From Wenzhouxiangellaceae bacterium (GTDB taxonomy: Bacteria; Pseudomonadota; Gammaproteobacteria; Xanthomonadales; Wenzhouxiangellaceae): a stretch of DNA of 33,112 bases. Shown here piece after piece: positions 15,551-23,051 of this stretch; the stretch's first letter is position 1; each line of letters begins with the position of its first letter. The notes under the pieces were generated by a model that did no database searches, was not told the origin of the DNA, and saw only the letters and a list, made by a program, of their open reading frames with translations. The DNA is taken from contig REEQ01000046.1 of assembly GCA_007695005.1 (NCBI GenBank), positions 1 to 33,112 of the forward strand, in the 5' to 3' direction. The position numbers were made by a program, and so were the translations under genes.

Positions 15551-15594
15551 GCGGCTGCAATCATCGAAACGGCGGGTGCTTTCGGCATATCCTG

Positions 15595-15600
15595 TATTAT
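15595..15600 (+). promoter_or_regulatory. Candidate -10 box for the metallopeptidase gene
   Basis: TATTAT (5 of 6 to consensus) is preceded by CTG, 43 bases before the ATG at 15643, in the 92-base gap with divergent yheS. No clear -35 is visible. Confidence 0.3.
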
Positions 15601-15642
15601 CGCGGATCAGCCGCTCCACCCCGACACTTTCCCTGTGCCTGC

Positions 15643-16353
15643 ATGAACTACAGCGTCCGAACGCATCCGCGAGCACGTCATGTCCGGCTGAGAGTGGAGC
15701 CGCACGGGGCCCTGGTCGTCACTGTTCCGCGCGGCTTCGACCGCCGCCAGCTGCCGGTCCTGATTGCCGAGCGCGAGCCCTGGATCAACGCGACCCGGGC
15801 ACGCCTGGCCAGCGCCCGCCCGGCGGCGGACCTCGGGGGCTTGATGCCCAAGCGTATCGAGCTGCCCGCCGTTGGCGAGTGCTGGCTGCTGCGCTACCGG
15901 CCGCAGGCTGCCGGCAGGCCCGGGCTGGTAGAAGGCAATGGCGAACTGCGAGTGGATTGTCCGGCAGAGCAGGCCGGCCCCGCCGTTGCTGCGCTGTTGC
16001 GAGCCTGGCTCAAACGCCGGGCGACAGGCGCGCTGTTGCCGCGCGTTCAATGCCTGGCCGAGCAACACGGTTTCCGCTACGGGAAGATTACGATCCGCAA
16101 TCAGAAGTCCCGCTGGGGCAGCTGCACGGCGTGCGGCAATCTGTCGCTGAACGCCCGTCTGCTGCTGTTGAGTGCTGCTGCCTGCGACTATGTGCTGTTG
16201 CATGAGCTCGTCCATACAGAGCACCTCGACCATTCGCCGGCATTCTGGGCGCGGGTGGCCGAAGTGGCCCCGGAATACCAAAGCGCCAAGCAGGAGCTGA
16301 AGGCCGCCTGGCTGGCCATGCCGTCCTGGGTATGGGCCCAGACCGTTGCTTAG
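15643..16353 (+). CDS. YgjP-like (DUF45 / SprT-family) zinc metallopeptidase
   Basis: This 236-residue protein has the YgjP-like domain: an N-terminal beta-rich half (RTHPRARHVRLRVEPHGAL), the invariant SRWGSC (156-161), and the zinc site HELVH (H187, E188, H191) with a third ligand His197 in DHSPAFW. It is cytoplasmic, with no signal peptide. Members are M48-like predicted peptidases whose substrates are not established. The third-ligand motif here is LDHSPAFW, where NHSxxFW is common, a mild variation. The ATG at 15643 yields the typical short start. It lies 43 bases upstream of, and co-directional with, the SDF symporter gene; a functional link is not evident. Confidence 0.9.
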   Translation: MNYSVRTHPRARHVRLRVEPHGALVVTVPRGFDRRQLPVLIAEREPWINATRARLASARPAADLGGLMPKRIELPAVGECWLLRYRPQAAGRPGLVEGNGELRVDCPAEQAGPAVAALLRAWLKRRATGALLPRVQCLAEQHGFRYGKITIRNQKSRWGSCTACGNLSLNARLLLLSAAACDYVLLHELVHTEHLDHSPAFWARVAEVAPEYQSAKQELKAAWLAMPSWVWAQTVA

Positions 16354-16396
16354 CGGTTAGACTGTCGGCCGTTCCTGACCTGGAGGCGAGAGCCCG

Positions 16397-17560
16397 ATGA
16401 AACTCATACTCAAGCTGCTGGCGGGCATTGTCGGCGGAATTCTGGTCGGGCTGTTCGCCCCGGCAGTAGTGATTGCTCTGCTGCTGACCTTCAAGGGTCT
16501 GTTCGGGCAGCTGCTGTTCTTTACCATTCCGCTGCTGATCCTGTTTTTCATCACCAGCGGCATTGCCGGCCTGCCCAGAAACTCCGGCCGGATGCTGGGG
16601 CAGACCCTGGCTACAGCCTACGTTTCGACGGTGCTGGCCGGGATCCTGGCGTTTCTTGCCGCAGCTGCGATCGTGCCGGCCTTGACCGGTGATGCCGCCG
16701 CCGTGAACGCGGCGGCCGGTGCTGTGCCTGAGCCGCTGCTGGTGCTGGAAATTCCGCCCCTGATGGGCATCATGAGCGCGCTGACGGCGGCCTTTATCTT
16801 TGGTCTCGGGATCGCCGCTGCCAATGCCGAGCAGCTCAAGGGTGTTTTCGACCAGGGCCGTGACGTGATCGAAAAGCTGCTGGTCGGGGTCATCATTCCG
16901 CTGTTGCCGTTCTATATCGCCGGCGTGTTCGCCGAGCTGGCCGCGGCGGGCACCGTATTCGAGACACTGAAGACTTTCGGTGTCATCCTGGCGCTGTCGA
17001 TCGGCCTGCATTGGGTCTGGATCAGCAGCCTGTTCGTGCTGGCCGGGTTGCGTGCCGGCGCATCCCCGCTGGGGCTGGTGCGCAACATGCTGCCAGCTTA
17101 CTTCACCGCGCTCGGTACCATGTCCAGCGCCGCGACGATTCCCGTCACCTTGCAGTCGGTGCGTAACAACCGGGTTCGCGACGAGGTGGCGTCCTTTACC
17201 GTGCCACTGTGTGCGACCACGCATCTGGCCGGCTCGACCATCACCATCGTTGCCTGCGCTGTTGCCGTGATGGTCCTGCACGATGCCCTGGCCGTGCCCT
17301 CGTTGCTGGGCATGCTGCCGTTCATCTTCATGCTCGGTCTGGTCATGCTGGCCGCGCCGGGCGTGCCGGGTGGTGCCGTGATGTCGGCCGTTGCCTTGCT
17401 GACCTCGATGCTGGGCTTCGGTGAGTCGGCAATTGCACTGATGATTGCGCTGTACATGGCCCAGGACAGCTTCGGTACCGCCTGCAATGTGACCGGAGAT
17501 GGCGCGATCGCGGTGCTGGTCGATCAGAGTGCCGAGACGGTCAAGCCCCCGCCAGGCTGA
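16397..17560 (+). CDS. Dicarboxylate/amino acid:cation symporter (SDF/DAACS family)
   Basis: This 387-residue multi-pass inner-membrane transporter has the GltP/DctA fold. The helical hairpin 1 region has a serine-containing SSAATIPVT; the segment equivalent to NMDGT reads HLAGSTITI; and the end has DSFGTACNVTGDGAIAVLVDQ, matching the NxxGD substrate/cation site of the family. It probably imports a di- or monocarboxylate or an amino acid with Na+ or H+; the NMDGT to LAGST change makes glutamate or aspartate less certain. TGGAGGCGAGAGCCCG before the ATG provides the ribosome site. Its last 20 bases overlap the convergent PAP2 gene. Length is slightly short of the 410-430 typical for the family. 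Confidence 0.9.
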   Translation: MKLILKLLAGIVGGILVGLFAPAVVIALLLTFKGLFGQLLFFTIPLLILFFITSGIAGLPRNSGRMLGQTLATAYVSTVLAGILAFLAAAAIVPALTGDAAAVNAAAGAVPEPLLVLEIPPLMGIMSALTAAFIFGLGIAAANAEQLKGVFDQGRDVIEKLLVGVIIPLLPFYIAGVFAELAAAGTVFETLKTFGVILALSIGLHWVWISSLFVLAGLRAGASPLGLVRNMLPAYFTALGTMSSAATIPVTLQSVRNNRVRDEVASFTVPLCATTHLAGSTITIVACAVAVMVLHDALAVPSLLGMLPFIFMLGLVMLAAPGVPGGAVMSAVALLTSMLGFGESAIALMIALYMAQDSFGTACNVTGDGAIAVLVDQSAETVKPPPG

Positions 17561-18116
17561 ACAGCCAAAGCCCGATTTTGGCCATCAGCCAGCCGATGGC
17601 CGCCCCGGCGGCAACATCGCTGGGGTAGTGCAGGCCGAGAACGACTCTGGATAACGCAACCAGGGCCATGAAGGGCAGCAGGATAAACGCCAGCGCCGGA
17701 AAGCTGTTCACCGCCAGTGCAGTGAACAACACGGCGTGCAAGGTGTGCCCGGAGGGAAAGCTGTACTGGTCCAGTGGCGCTGTGCCGCAAAGTATGTCGG
17801 GATGGGCAGCAAACGGTCGCTCGCGCAAGGTGCGCGCCTTCAGCCACTTGTAAATGGATAGTCCAAGCATGCCGCACACCACCATTTGCAGGCTCACCGT
17901 CAGGCCTGGCAGGCCGTACAAAAACGGCAAACTCAGCATCAGCAGGTACCAGAACACACCGTCGCCGAGCCGACTGACGATGCTGAAGAAGTGGCGAATC
18001 GAAGTCCGGCGCGCCAGACTGTTGCAGATCAGGCAGACCTGGCGCTCAAGAAGATCGATGCGGGCCCGGGTTTTTCTGGCCAGGCCGGGCGAAGGGATGA
18101 GCTTGTCGGCGTCCAT
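17541..18116 (-). CDS. PAP2-family membrane phosphatase
   Basis: The 191-residue integral membrane protein carries the three phosphatidate-phosphatase motifs: KARTLRERP (K-x6-RP), PSGHTLHA and SRVVLGLHYPSDV, with catalytic His residues in the last two. Four to five hydrophobic helices surround them. Likely substrates are phosphatidate, undecaprenyl diphosphate or a similar lipid phosphate in the inner membrane; the sequence alone does not separate these. The ATG at 18116 (MDADKLIPSPG) was chosen; the longer frame from 18197 adds a basic, non-conserved extension running into a repeat-like region. It converges with the SDF symporter gene, with a 20-base overlap. Confidence 0.88.
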   Translation of the reverse strand: MDADKLIPSPGLARKTRARIDLLERQVCLICNSLARRTSIRHFFSIVSRLGDGVFWYLLMLSLPFLYGLPGLTVSLQMVVCGMLGLSIYKWLKARTLRERPFAAHPDILCGTAPLDQYSFPSGHTLHAVLFTALAVNSFPALAFILLPFMALVALSRVVLGLHYPSDVAAGAAIGWLMAKIGLWLFSLAGA

Positions 18117-18192
18117 GGATGCCCATGTTGGCCACGGCTGACGACAGCGCCGTTGCCGGACGCTGAAGATTTTGTGACCATCAAGCCATTGG

Positions 18193-18276
18193 TGCACGCG
18201 AAAACGCAGAGCCGCAAAGGAAAGATCTGTTTGTTGTTGATTGTTCTACCGTCGCGTCTCCGCGTCTTGGCGAGAA
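18193..18276. repeat. Dispersed-type imperfect inverted repeat (AACGCAGAG/GCCAAGACGC family)
   Basis: The left arm 18198-18215 (GCGAAAACGCAGAGCCGC) and the reverse complement of 18254-18271 (GCCAAGACGCGGAGACGC) agree at 14 of 18 positions. The arms have the recognisable 'ACGCAGAG..GCAAAGG' and 'CTCGCCAAGACGC' words of a repeat seen between genes in many unrelated bacteria; translated, it gives the tell-tale HAKTQSRKG and RLRVLART. It fills the queD-PAP2 gap and is not a gene. Confidence 0.6.
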
Positions 18277-18294
18277 CAAGCTTTTCCACAATCT

Positions 18295-18669
18295 TCAGGC
18301 CTGGCTTGGTCCGTCTTCGCCGCGGTAAATGCAGCCTGAGGTGCAGGTTTCCTGGATGACTACCTTGGACAGTTCGGGCAGAGTCGGTTTCAGGCGCTGC
18401 CAGATCCAGCGGGCCAGGTTTTCACTGGTCGGGTTTTCGAGTCCCGGGATCTCATTGAGAAAATGATGGTCGAGTTGCCGGTAAAGTGGCTCGAAGGCGC
18501 TTTTCAATTCGCTGAAGTCCATCACCCAGCCTGTGCTTTCGCCAACCGACCCTGTGACGTGGATCTCGATTCGAAACGAGTGACCGTGAACGCGTTTGCA
18601 CTTGTGCCCGTCCGGAACATTGGGCAGGAAGTGCGCCGCCTCGATCTGAAATACCTTGAATAATTCCAT
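18295..18669 (-). CDS. queD: 6-carboxy-5,6,7,8-tetrahydropterin synthase (QueD)
   Basis: This 124-residue enzyme of the pterin synthase fold converts dihydroneopterin triphosphate to carboxytetrahydropterin in queuosine/7-deazaguanine synthesis. Zinc ligands are His13 (AAHFLP), His28 and His30 (RVHGHSF), and the catalytic Cys24 lies in HKCKR. DHHFLNE contributes Asp67 and His68, PTSEN contacts substrate, and the C-terminal [10 protein letters not shown] supplies the pterin-anchoring Glu107. The ATG at 18669 ([13 protein letters not shown]) fits QueD; the longer frame to 18801 adds an unrelated extension and would cross the inverted repeat. It is transcribed divergently from the PE-repeat gene across that repeat. 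No queC or queE is in the window. Confidence 0.95.
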   Translation of the reverse strand: MELFKVFQIEAAHFLPNVPDGHKCKRVHGHSFRIEIHVTGSVGESTGWVMDFSELKSAFEPLYRQLDHHFLNEIPGLENPTSENLARWIWQRLKPTLPELSKVVIQETCTSGCIYRGEDGPSQA

Positions 18670-18671
18670 GG

Positions 18672-18706
18672 CGCGATTGTACCGCTCTGACTGCGCTACA
18701 ATCGCG
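18672..18706. promoter_or_regulatory. Perfect 10-bp inverted repeat with paired TACAAT boxes between divergent genes
   Basis: CGCGATTGTA (18672-18681) and TACAATCGCG (18697-18706) are exact reverse complements around a 15-base spacer. Each arm contains TACAAT reading outward (plus strand 18697-18702; minus strand 18681-18676), close to the -10 consensus. The element therefore probably contains overlapping divergent -10 boxes for queD and the ACT/PE gene, or a dimeric operator that would cover both. The minus-strand box lies just 6 bases before the queD ATG. Confidence 0.45.
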
Positions 18707-18769
18707 AAAAACAAGAAGGGCCTGGCCGCTTTGCAGCGGTTGATCGCGCATGGCTCTTGAGGGAGCGCA

Positions 18770-19360
18770 ATGTCGAACATTCTTATCATTCTGAAGCTCA
18801 AGCGTCGTTCCGGTGTGCTGGCCTCTGCCGTGGCCGTGCTGGGACGCTGCGGTCTGGGCTTCTCGTCGCAGCGGCTGGCAGACGAGGACGGGCCATGCCT
18901 GTATCTCAGCGCCGATGGCGAGCTGGCTGATCCGGCGCCGTTGCTGGCCGCTTATGCCGAAGTGCGTGGCGTCGCCGAGGTTCAGGACATCCTGGTCGAC
19001 GGGCGCTCGGTGCTGCACTTGCCTGAGCCTGAACCAGAGCCGGAACCGGAACCGGAACCGGAACCGGAACCGGAACCGGAACCAGAACCAGAACCAGCGC
19101 TCTCCGTCGAGCCAGAGCCGGAACCCGAACCACTCGTGCATCAGACAGCCACCCTGGAGCAAGCGGCCCACGACCTGGCTGCCTGGGATGCTGAGGGAGG
19201 GGAGGCCGTCGACAGCGAAGCGGTCAAGCCGGACGGTGATGACTTGAACCCGCACGGCAAGGATCAGGACGACCCTGGATCTGGTGCAGCACCATCAGGG
19301 CGCAAATCCGATCGTGCGGCACTGCGTGCCGTCATGCGCCGTCGGCGTCGCTGGTACTGA
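18770..19360 (+). CDS. ACT-like small protein with Pro-Glu repeat and basic tail
   Basis: A 196-residue protein of unknown function. Residues 1-80 look like an ACT-type regulatory fold ([21 protein letters not shown], then [14 protein letters not shown] and VQDILVDG, giving a beta-alpha-beta pattern). A rigid stretch of 12 Pro-Glu pairs follows at about 85-108, then ALSV and four more Glu-Pro units. The remainder is acidic and ends in a strongly basic tail ([11 protein letters not shown]). There are no membrane helices or signal peptide. GAGGGAG before the ATG at 18770 supports the start. The Pro-Glu segment is encoded by the CCGGAA microsatellite. The ACT assignment is from pattern only. It is divergent from queD, and its stop is six bases from the methyltransferase gene on the other strand. 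Confidence 0.6.
   Translation: MSNILIILKLKRRSGVLASAVAVLGRCGLGFSSQRLADEDGPCLYLSADGELADPAPLLAAYAEVRGVAEVQDILVDGRSVLHLPEPEPEPEPEPEPEPEPEPEPEPEPALSVEPEPEPEPLVHQTATLEQAAHDLAAWDAEGGEAVDSEAVKPDGDDLNPHGKDQDDPGSGAAPSGRKSDRAALRAVMRRRRRWY
19022..19096. repeat. Hexanucleotide microsatellite (CCGGAA)n coding Pro-Glu
   Basis: Seven perfect CCGGAA units (19040-19081) are flanked by degenerate CCTGAG, CCTGAA, CCAGAG and CCAGAA copies, 12 Pro-Glu codon pairs in all, followed by an imperfect second run at about 19109-19130. The unit length keeps the frame, so slippage would change repeat length but not abolish translation. Confidence 0.9.
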
Positions 19361-19366
19361 GTCAGG

Positions 19367-20554
19367 TCAAGCGGTCAGCTCGCAGACCAGATACAGTTCG
19401 GCCAGACCCAGGGTGCTGATGGCGTGTGATTGCAGCTCCGGGCTGTAGTCAACCACCGGGTCCGTGCGTAGCGCGAATCGACGCGGTTCGAAGCCCAACG
19501 CTCGCAGCTCGCGCTCGAAACCATCAACCGTGATCGGGTTCAGCTCCTTGTACCACTGCCAGTACTGCGCCGGACTGGATTTCTCACCGGCTCGATCCAT
19601 GTAGCGTGGCTGCCCTGACAGCACCCGCTGACGAAGTTCTGACTCTTCGAGCTTCAAGTGAATCCAGGGGTCTTCGAAAAACTCGCCCAGGTGATTGCCG
19701 ACGCTGCCGTAGTAAAGCCCCGGGTGGGCGAAGAACAGGCCGCCGGGGCGCAACACGCGGCGGATTTCGGTCAGCGCACGATCATAGCCCCCCGCGATAT
19801 GTTCCAGGGACCCCCAGGACAGAACCGCGTCGAAGCGATTGTCTTCAAAGTCCAATTGATTGGCATCATCGGCGCGAAAGCTGAGTCCGGGTGGCTGGAT
19901 CAGCTGCTCCGGCAGATGGTGAGTCCGGCAGATCTCCGGCAGGCGCTGGTAGCCACGGAAGGGGTCGATACCGATGAGTTCCTCCGGTTGCATTCGCAGG
20001 GCGATCCCCAGATCGGTGATGCCATCGCCACAGCCAACGTCCAGTACCCGTCCGCGCAGCCGCTTATCCTCCTGGAAGAACAGGTGGATGATGGTCCTGG
20101 CGGCATGGTCGAAGTGTCGGTAGAACCAGTTCTGGTGGCCTTCCGACCAGCTCAGCGATGACACCGGAACGGTATCGCCGAGACTGCCCAGGCGCCAGCC
20201 GCTTTCCCACTCAGGCCGGCCGCTGAGCATGGTCTCGGCCCGGGCCCGCTCCCGGCCACCGCTGTTGGCCCGGTCACGCAGGATGATGCTCAGGCGTGCC
20301 CCGGTTGACCAGGCGGCTGACTGGGCGCACTCGAGCCGGTAGCGACCATTGGGCAGCCAGGAAATGTCGAGCCCGGTCTGGCGCAGGAAGTGCTGCGAGC
20401 GAACACCATCGGGGGTATCGACGATCAGCTCTGCATCCAGATCGAACAGGATAGGTTCATCAAGCTCGAATTCGCAGACCGGATTGGGATCGGCGGAGAA
20501 ACGGGTGATTTTCAAGGACACGGATCGGCAACCATGGCGAGGCCAGTCCACCAT
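19367..20554 (-). CDS. SAM-dependent methyltransferase with an N-terminal beta-sandwich-like domain
   Basis: A 395-residue protein. Residues about 14-95 alternate beta strands (LKITRFSADPNPVCEFELDEP, then DAELIVDTPDG, then NGRYRLE). This resembles the carbohydrate-binding C-terminal domain of the O-antigen exporter Wzt, but the match is only by pattern. The class I methyltransferase domain starts near 165: VLDVGCGDGITDLG, LIGIDPF, DAVLSWGSLEHI and LRPGGLFFAHPGL are the SAM-binding motifs. The length and added N-domain suggest a glycan or polysaccharide-linked substrate, but this is inferred and unproven. GGAAG eight bases before the ATG at 20554 supports the start; a GTG at codon 12 is an alternative. 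It is divergent from ppa. Confidence 0.75.
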   Translation of the reverse strand: MVDWPRHGCRSVSLKITRFSADPNPVCEFELDEPILFDLDAELIVDTPDGVRSQHFLRQTGLDISWLPNGRYRLECAQSAAWSTGARLSIILRDRANSGGRERARAETMLSGRPEWESGWRLGSLGDTVPVSSLSWSEGHQNWFYRHFDHAARTIIHLFFQEDKRLRGRVLDVGCGDGITDLGIALRMQPEELIGIDPFRGYQRLPEICRTHHLPEQLIQPPGLSFRADDANQLDFEDNRFDAVLSWGSLEHIAGGYDRALTEIRRVLRPGGLFFAHPGLYYGSVGNHLGEFFEDPWIHLKLEESELRQRVLSGQPRYMDRAGEKSSPAQYWQWYKELNPITVDGFERELRALGFEPRRFALRTDPVVDYSPELQSHAISTLGLAELYLVCELTA

Positions 20555-20636
20555 TATCCCATCTTCCGATCAGTCGCAATGTCCGGCTTGTTCATTGCCC
20601 GCAACCGGCGACCGCGCCGATATGCCGGCCAGCGGC

Positions 20637-20642
20637 TATACT
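20637..20642 (+). promoter_or_regulatory. Candidate -10 box for ppa
   Basis: TATACT sits 33 bases before the ppa ATG in the gap to the divergent methyltransferase gene. No matching -35 is clear, and the leader lacks a good Shine-Dalgarno. Confidence 0.35.
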
Positions 20643-20675
20643 GGCGCGTTGGAATGCAAGCCTGGTCCTTTGCCC

Positions 20676-21227
20676 ATGCGCGTCGACCATCTTTCGCCGG
20701 GTCTGAACCCGCCTGAAGACTTCAATGCCGTCGTCGAGATCCCCTATGAGGGGCCGCCAGTCAAGTATGAAGTTGACAAGGAAACCGGCGCCATCCTGGT
20801 CAATCGATTGCTGGGCACAGCGATGCGCTACCCGGTCAACTACGGTTTCGTCCCGAATACGCTGGCCGAAGACGGTGATCCGCTGGATGTCATGATCCTG
20901 ATTCGTGTCCCGATCATGCCTGGAGCCGTTATGCGTTGTCGGCCGATCGGCATGCTGGAGATGAGTGACGAGGCCGGGCGTGATGTGAAGATCGCGGCGC
21001 TGCCGGTCAGCGAGGTTTCGCCCCTGCATGATGATATTCGTTCCATTGATGACCTGACCGGCGTGAGTCTGCGCGAGATTCGTCATTTCTTCGCACACTA
21101 CAAGGATCTCGAACAGGACAAGTGGGTCGAGGTTGCCGGCTGGCACGGTGTGGATGCAGCGCGCCAGGAAATCCTCGCGGCAATCAAGCGCTCGCGGCAG
21201 GCGCCGATATCGCGCAACTCAAGCTGA
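20676..21227 (+). CDS. ppa: Inorganic pyrophosphatase (family I)
   Basis: The 183-residue cytoplasmic enzyme hydrolyses pyrophosphate and so drives nucleic-acid, protein and cell-wall synthesis. Diagnostic family I motifs are YPVNYGFVPNT and EDGDPLDVMIL (the Mg-binding Asp trio), plus MSDEAGRDVKI and FFAHYKDLE, which carries a substrate-contacting Tyr-Lys. Length is close to the E. coli enzyme (176). The ATG at 20676 (MRVDHLSPG) was chosen; the open frame extends more than 300 bases upstream through the divergent methyltransferase gene without relevance. It is followed by a methyltransferase gene on the same strand after 19 bases, probably co-transcribed. Confidence 0.96.
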   Translation: MRVDHLSPGLNPPEDFNAVVEIPYEGPPVKYEVDKETGAILVNRLLGTAMRYPVNYGFVPNTLAEDGDPLDVMILIRVPIMPGAVMRCRPIGMLEMSDEAGRDVKIAALPVSEVSPLHDDIRSIDDLTGVSLREIRHFFAHYKDLEQDKWVEVAGWHGVDAARQEILAAIKRSRQAPISRNSS

Positions 21228-21234
21228 AGAATTC

Positions 21235-21238
21235 GGAG
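21235..21238 (+). promoter_or_regulatory. Shine-Dalgarno fixing the methyltransferase start
   Basis: GGAG lies eight bases before the ATG at 21247. This supports 21247 over the frame's earlier ATG at 21133, which is inside ppa. Confidence 0.55.
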
Positions 21239-21246
21239 TTTCTCCC

Positions 21247-22182
21247 ATGAGTGATACCAGTTACCGGGCGGTCTGGGACCGCCGATCGTCCGATGATCTT
21301 GCCGCGCTGGAAGCTGTCGACAACAGCGGCAGCGAAGCTGTGGCGCAGGCGACCGGCCAGCGCGCGGCCAGTGCTATCGCCCAGGCGGTTGCCCTGGAGC
21401 CGGAAGATGTGGTCCTTGAGCTCGGCTGCGGAGCGGCCCGCATCGGCCGTGAGCTGGTTGGCCGCTGCGGTCAGTACGTGGGCACCGACATCTCCCCGAA
21501 CATGATCCGTGTCGCCTCCCGGCGTCTTGCCGGGTACGACAACGTGCGCCTGGAAGTGCTCGAGCGCACCAGTCTGTCGATGATTGCCAACGACAGTGTC
21601 GACAAGGCCTACTCGGTGGCAGTCCTGTGCCACATGGACAAGGAGGATCTGTTTCTCTACCTGAACGAATTCGCCCGCATCCTGAAGCCGGGCGGCCTGG
21701 CCTATGTCGAAACCTGGAACCTGGCTGACCCGGTCGGCTGGGAACGATGGATGTACGAAGTCAACTACTGGCAGCGAGCCGACCATTCCCAGCGCAAGGA
21801 TGTTGCCCGCAATCAGTTCTGCGTTGCCGAAGAGTTTCAGTTATACGCAGAGCGTGCTGGCCTGGACGTGCTGGTCTGCTTTCGCGACTCGCCGTGGCTG
21901 CAGATGGTGGTCGGTCGCGACCTCGATGCTACCAGTCGCAAGCACCACCGTCTGCGCCTGGCCGAGGCGCGCTCGGAGATCGCCTACACGCCGCTGTTCG
22001 GCCAGTTGTTCCTGGACTGCATCCGGGTCATCTACGGTGACATTCACCCGTTGACGGCGCTGAAGTCGCTGGAGCCGATGGCGGGAAGGCCCGAAGCCGA
22101 GCTGTACCGCATCCATATCCAGGGCCTGTGGGATCAGGACCCGGACCGCTACGGCCCGCCGCCTGAAAGCCAGGGCCGCTGA
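21247..22182 (+). CDS. Class I SAM-dependent methyltransferase
   Basis: A 311-residue soluble protein with a standard methyltransferase core: LELGCGAARIGREL (SAM loop), VGTDISPNMI, YSVAVLCHMDKED (post-IV Asp region) and LKPGGLAYVETWNL. The substrate is unknown; the C-terminal half has many aromatics and no recognised domain. It sits 19 bases after ppa on the same strand, so it is probably co-transcribed with it. Its last 34 bases overlap the 3' end of prmA on the other strand. It could modify a small molecule or lipid; nothing here decides. Confidence 0.82.
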   Translation: MSDTSYRAVWDRRSSDDLAALEAVDNSGSEAVAQATGQRAASAIAQAVALEPEDVVLELGCGAARIGRELVGRCGQYVGTDISPNMIRVASRRLAGYDNVRLEVLERTSLSMIANDSVDKAYSVAVLCHMDKEDLFLYLNEFARILKPGGLAYVETWNLADPVGWERWMYEVNYWQRADHSQRKDVARNQFCVAEEFQLYAERAGLDVLVCFRDSPWLQMVVGRDLDATSRKHHRLRLAEARSEIAYTPLFGQLFLDCIRVIYGDIHPLTALKSLEPMAGRPEAELYRIHIQGLWDQDPDRYGPPPESQGR

Positions 22183-23051
22183 AAATCCAGTCGAACCCAG
22201 TCTTCGTTCTGGCTGATGGTGGCTGGTCCCAGGCTGTCCCGGTAAGCGGCTGCAACCGCCTCGGCCTGTTCGGCGAGTACCCCTGAGAGCACCAGTTGGC
22301 CACCGGGTGCCAGGCAGCCGGCCAGCGCAGGCGCCAGCTCGATCAGCGGGCCGGCCAGAATATTGGCAAGGATCAGGTCGGCGGCTTCGCCCTTGAATTG
22401 TCCGGGCAGCAGGCACTCGATTCGGTCGGCAACTGCGTTGCGGCGAGCATTGTCGATGGTCGCCGTCAGCGCCTGGGGATCATGATCGACGGCCAGTACC
22501 TGACGGGCGCCCTTGAGGGCGCTGGCAATGGCGAGGATGCCGGAGCCGCAGCCGTAGTCGACCACCCGCTTGCCGGCCAGCGCGGCACCATCGATCCACT
22601 GCAGGCACAGCGCGGTAGTGGGATGGGTGCCGCTGCCGAAGGCCAGTCCCGGATCGAGGCGGATGACCAGTGGCCAGTCCGGGTCGGGTTCTATGTGGCT
22701 TGGACAGATCCACAAGGACTGGCCGAAGCGCATCGGCTCGTAGCGATCCATCCAGGCGCGGGTCCAGTCGCGCTCGGCGAGACGCTCGACCACGACGGCA
22801 TCGGCAGCAGTGATCAGTCCCTGGCCGAGCAGGGCGGCGGTCAGCGCTGCCGGCTCGGCGCCGGCTTCGAACAGGCCCTGCAGAACGACTTCCGGCCACA
22901 GTGGTGTTTCGCCCGGCGCGGGCTCATGGACCGGGTGGTCGCCGGCGTCGACCAGGCTCACCGAGCAGGCGCCCAGCTCGAGCAGCGCCTGCTCGGCCGG
23001 CTCGACCCGGTCGGCATTGACTCGCAGGCTCAGCTGGATCCAGCCAGTCAT
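22149..23051 (-). CDS. prmA: Ribosomal protein L11 methyltransferase PrmA
   Basis: This 300-residue enzyme trimethylates lysine and N-terminal amino groups of ribosomal protein L11. The N-terminal L11-recognition domain (about 1-100) leads into the catalytic part: LDPGLAFGSGTHPTT, DYGCGSGILAIA (SAM loop), LAVDHDPQA and LANILAGPL, the family motifs. Length is typical (E. coli 293). The ATG at 23051 shares one base with the TGA of the upstream DUF4438 gene (TGATG), so it is translationally coupled to it; a TTG one codon earlier is possible. Its 3' end overlaps the convergent methyltransferase gene. Confidence 0.95.
   Translation of the reverse strand: MTGWIQLSLRVNADRVEPAEQALLELGACSVSLVDAGDHPVHEPAPGETPLWPEVVLQGLFEAGAEPAALTAALLGQGLITAADAVVVERLAERDWTRAWMDRYEPMRFGQSLWICPSHIEPDPDWPLVIRLDPGLAFGSGTHPTTALCLQWIDGAALAGKRVVDYGCGSGILAIASALKGARQVLAVDHDPQALTATIDNARRNAVADRIECLLPGQFKGEAADLILANILAGPLIELAPALAGCLAPGGQLVLSGVLAEQAEAVAAAYRDSLGPATISQNEDWVRLDFQRPWLSGGGP

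Noticed and set aside
18298-18400. Rho-independent terminator or riboswitch for queD
   Set aside because: No stem followed by a T-run and no preQ1-like element before the queD start; the leader is only a few bases if the TACAAT box is used.
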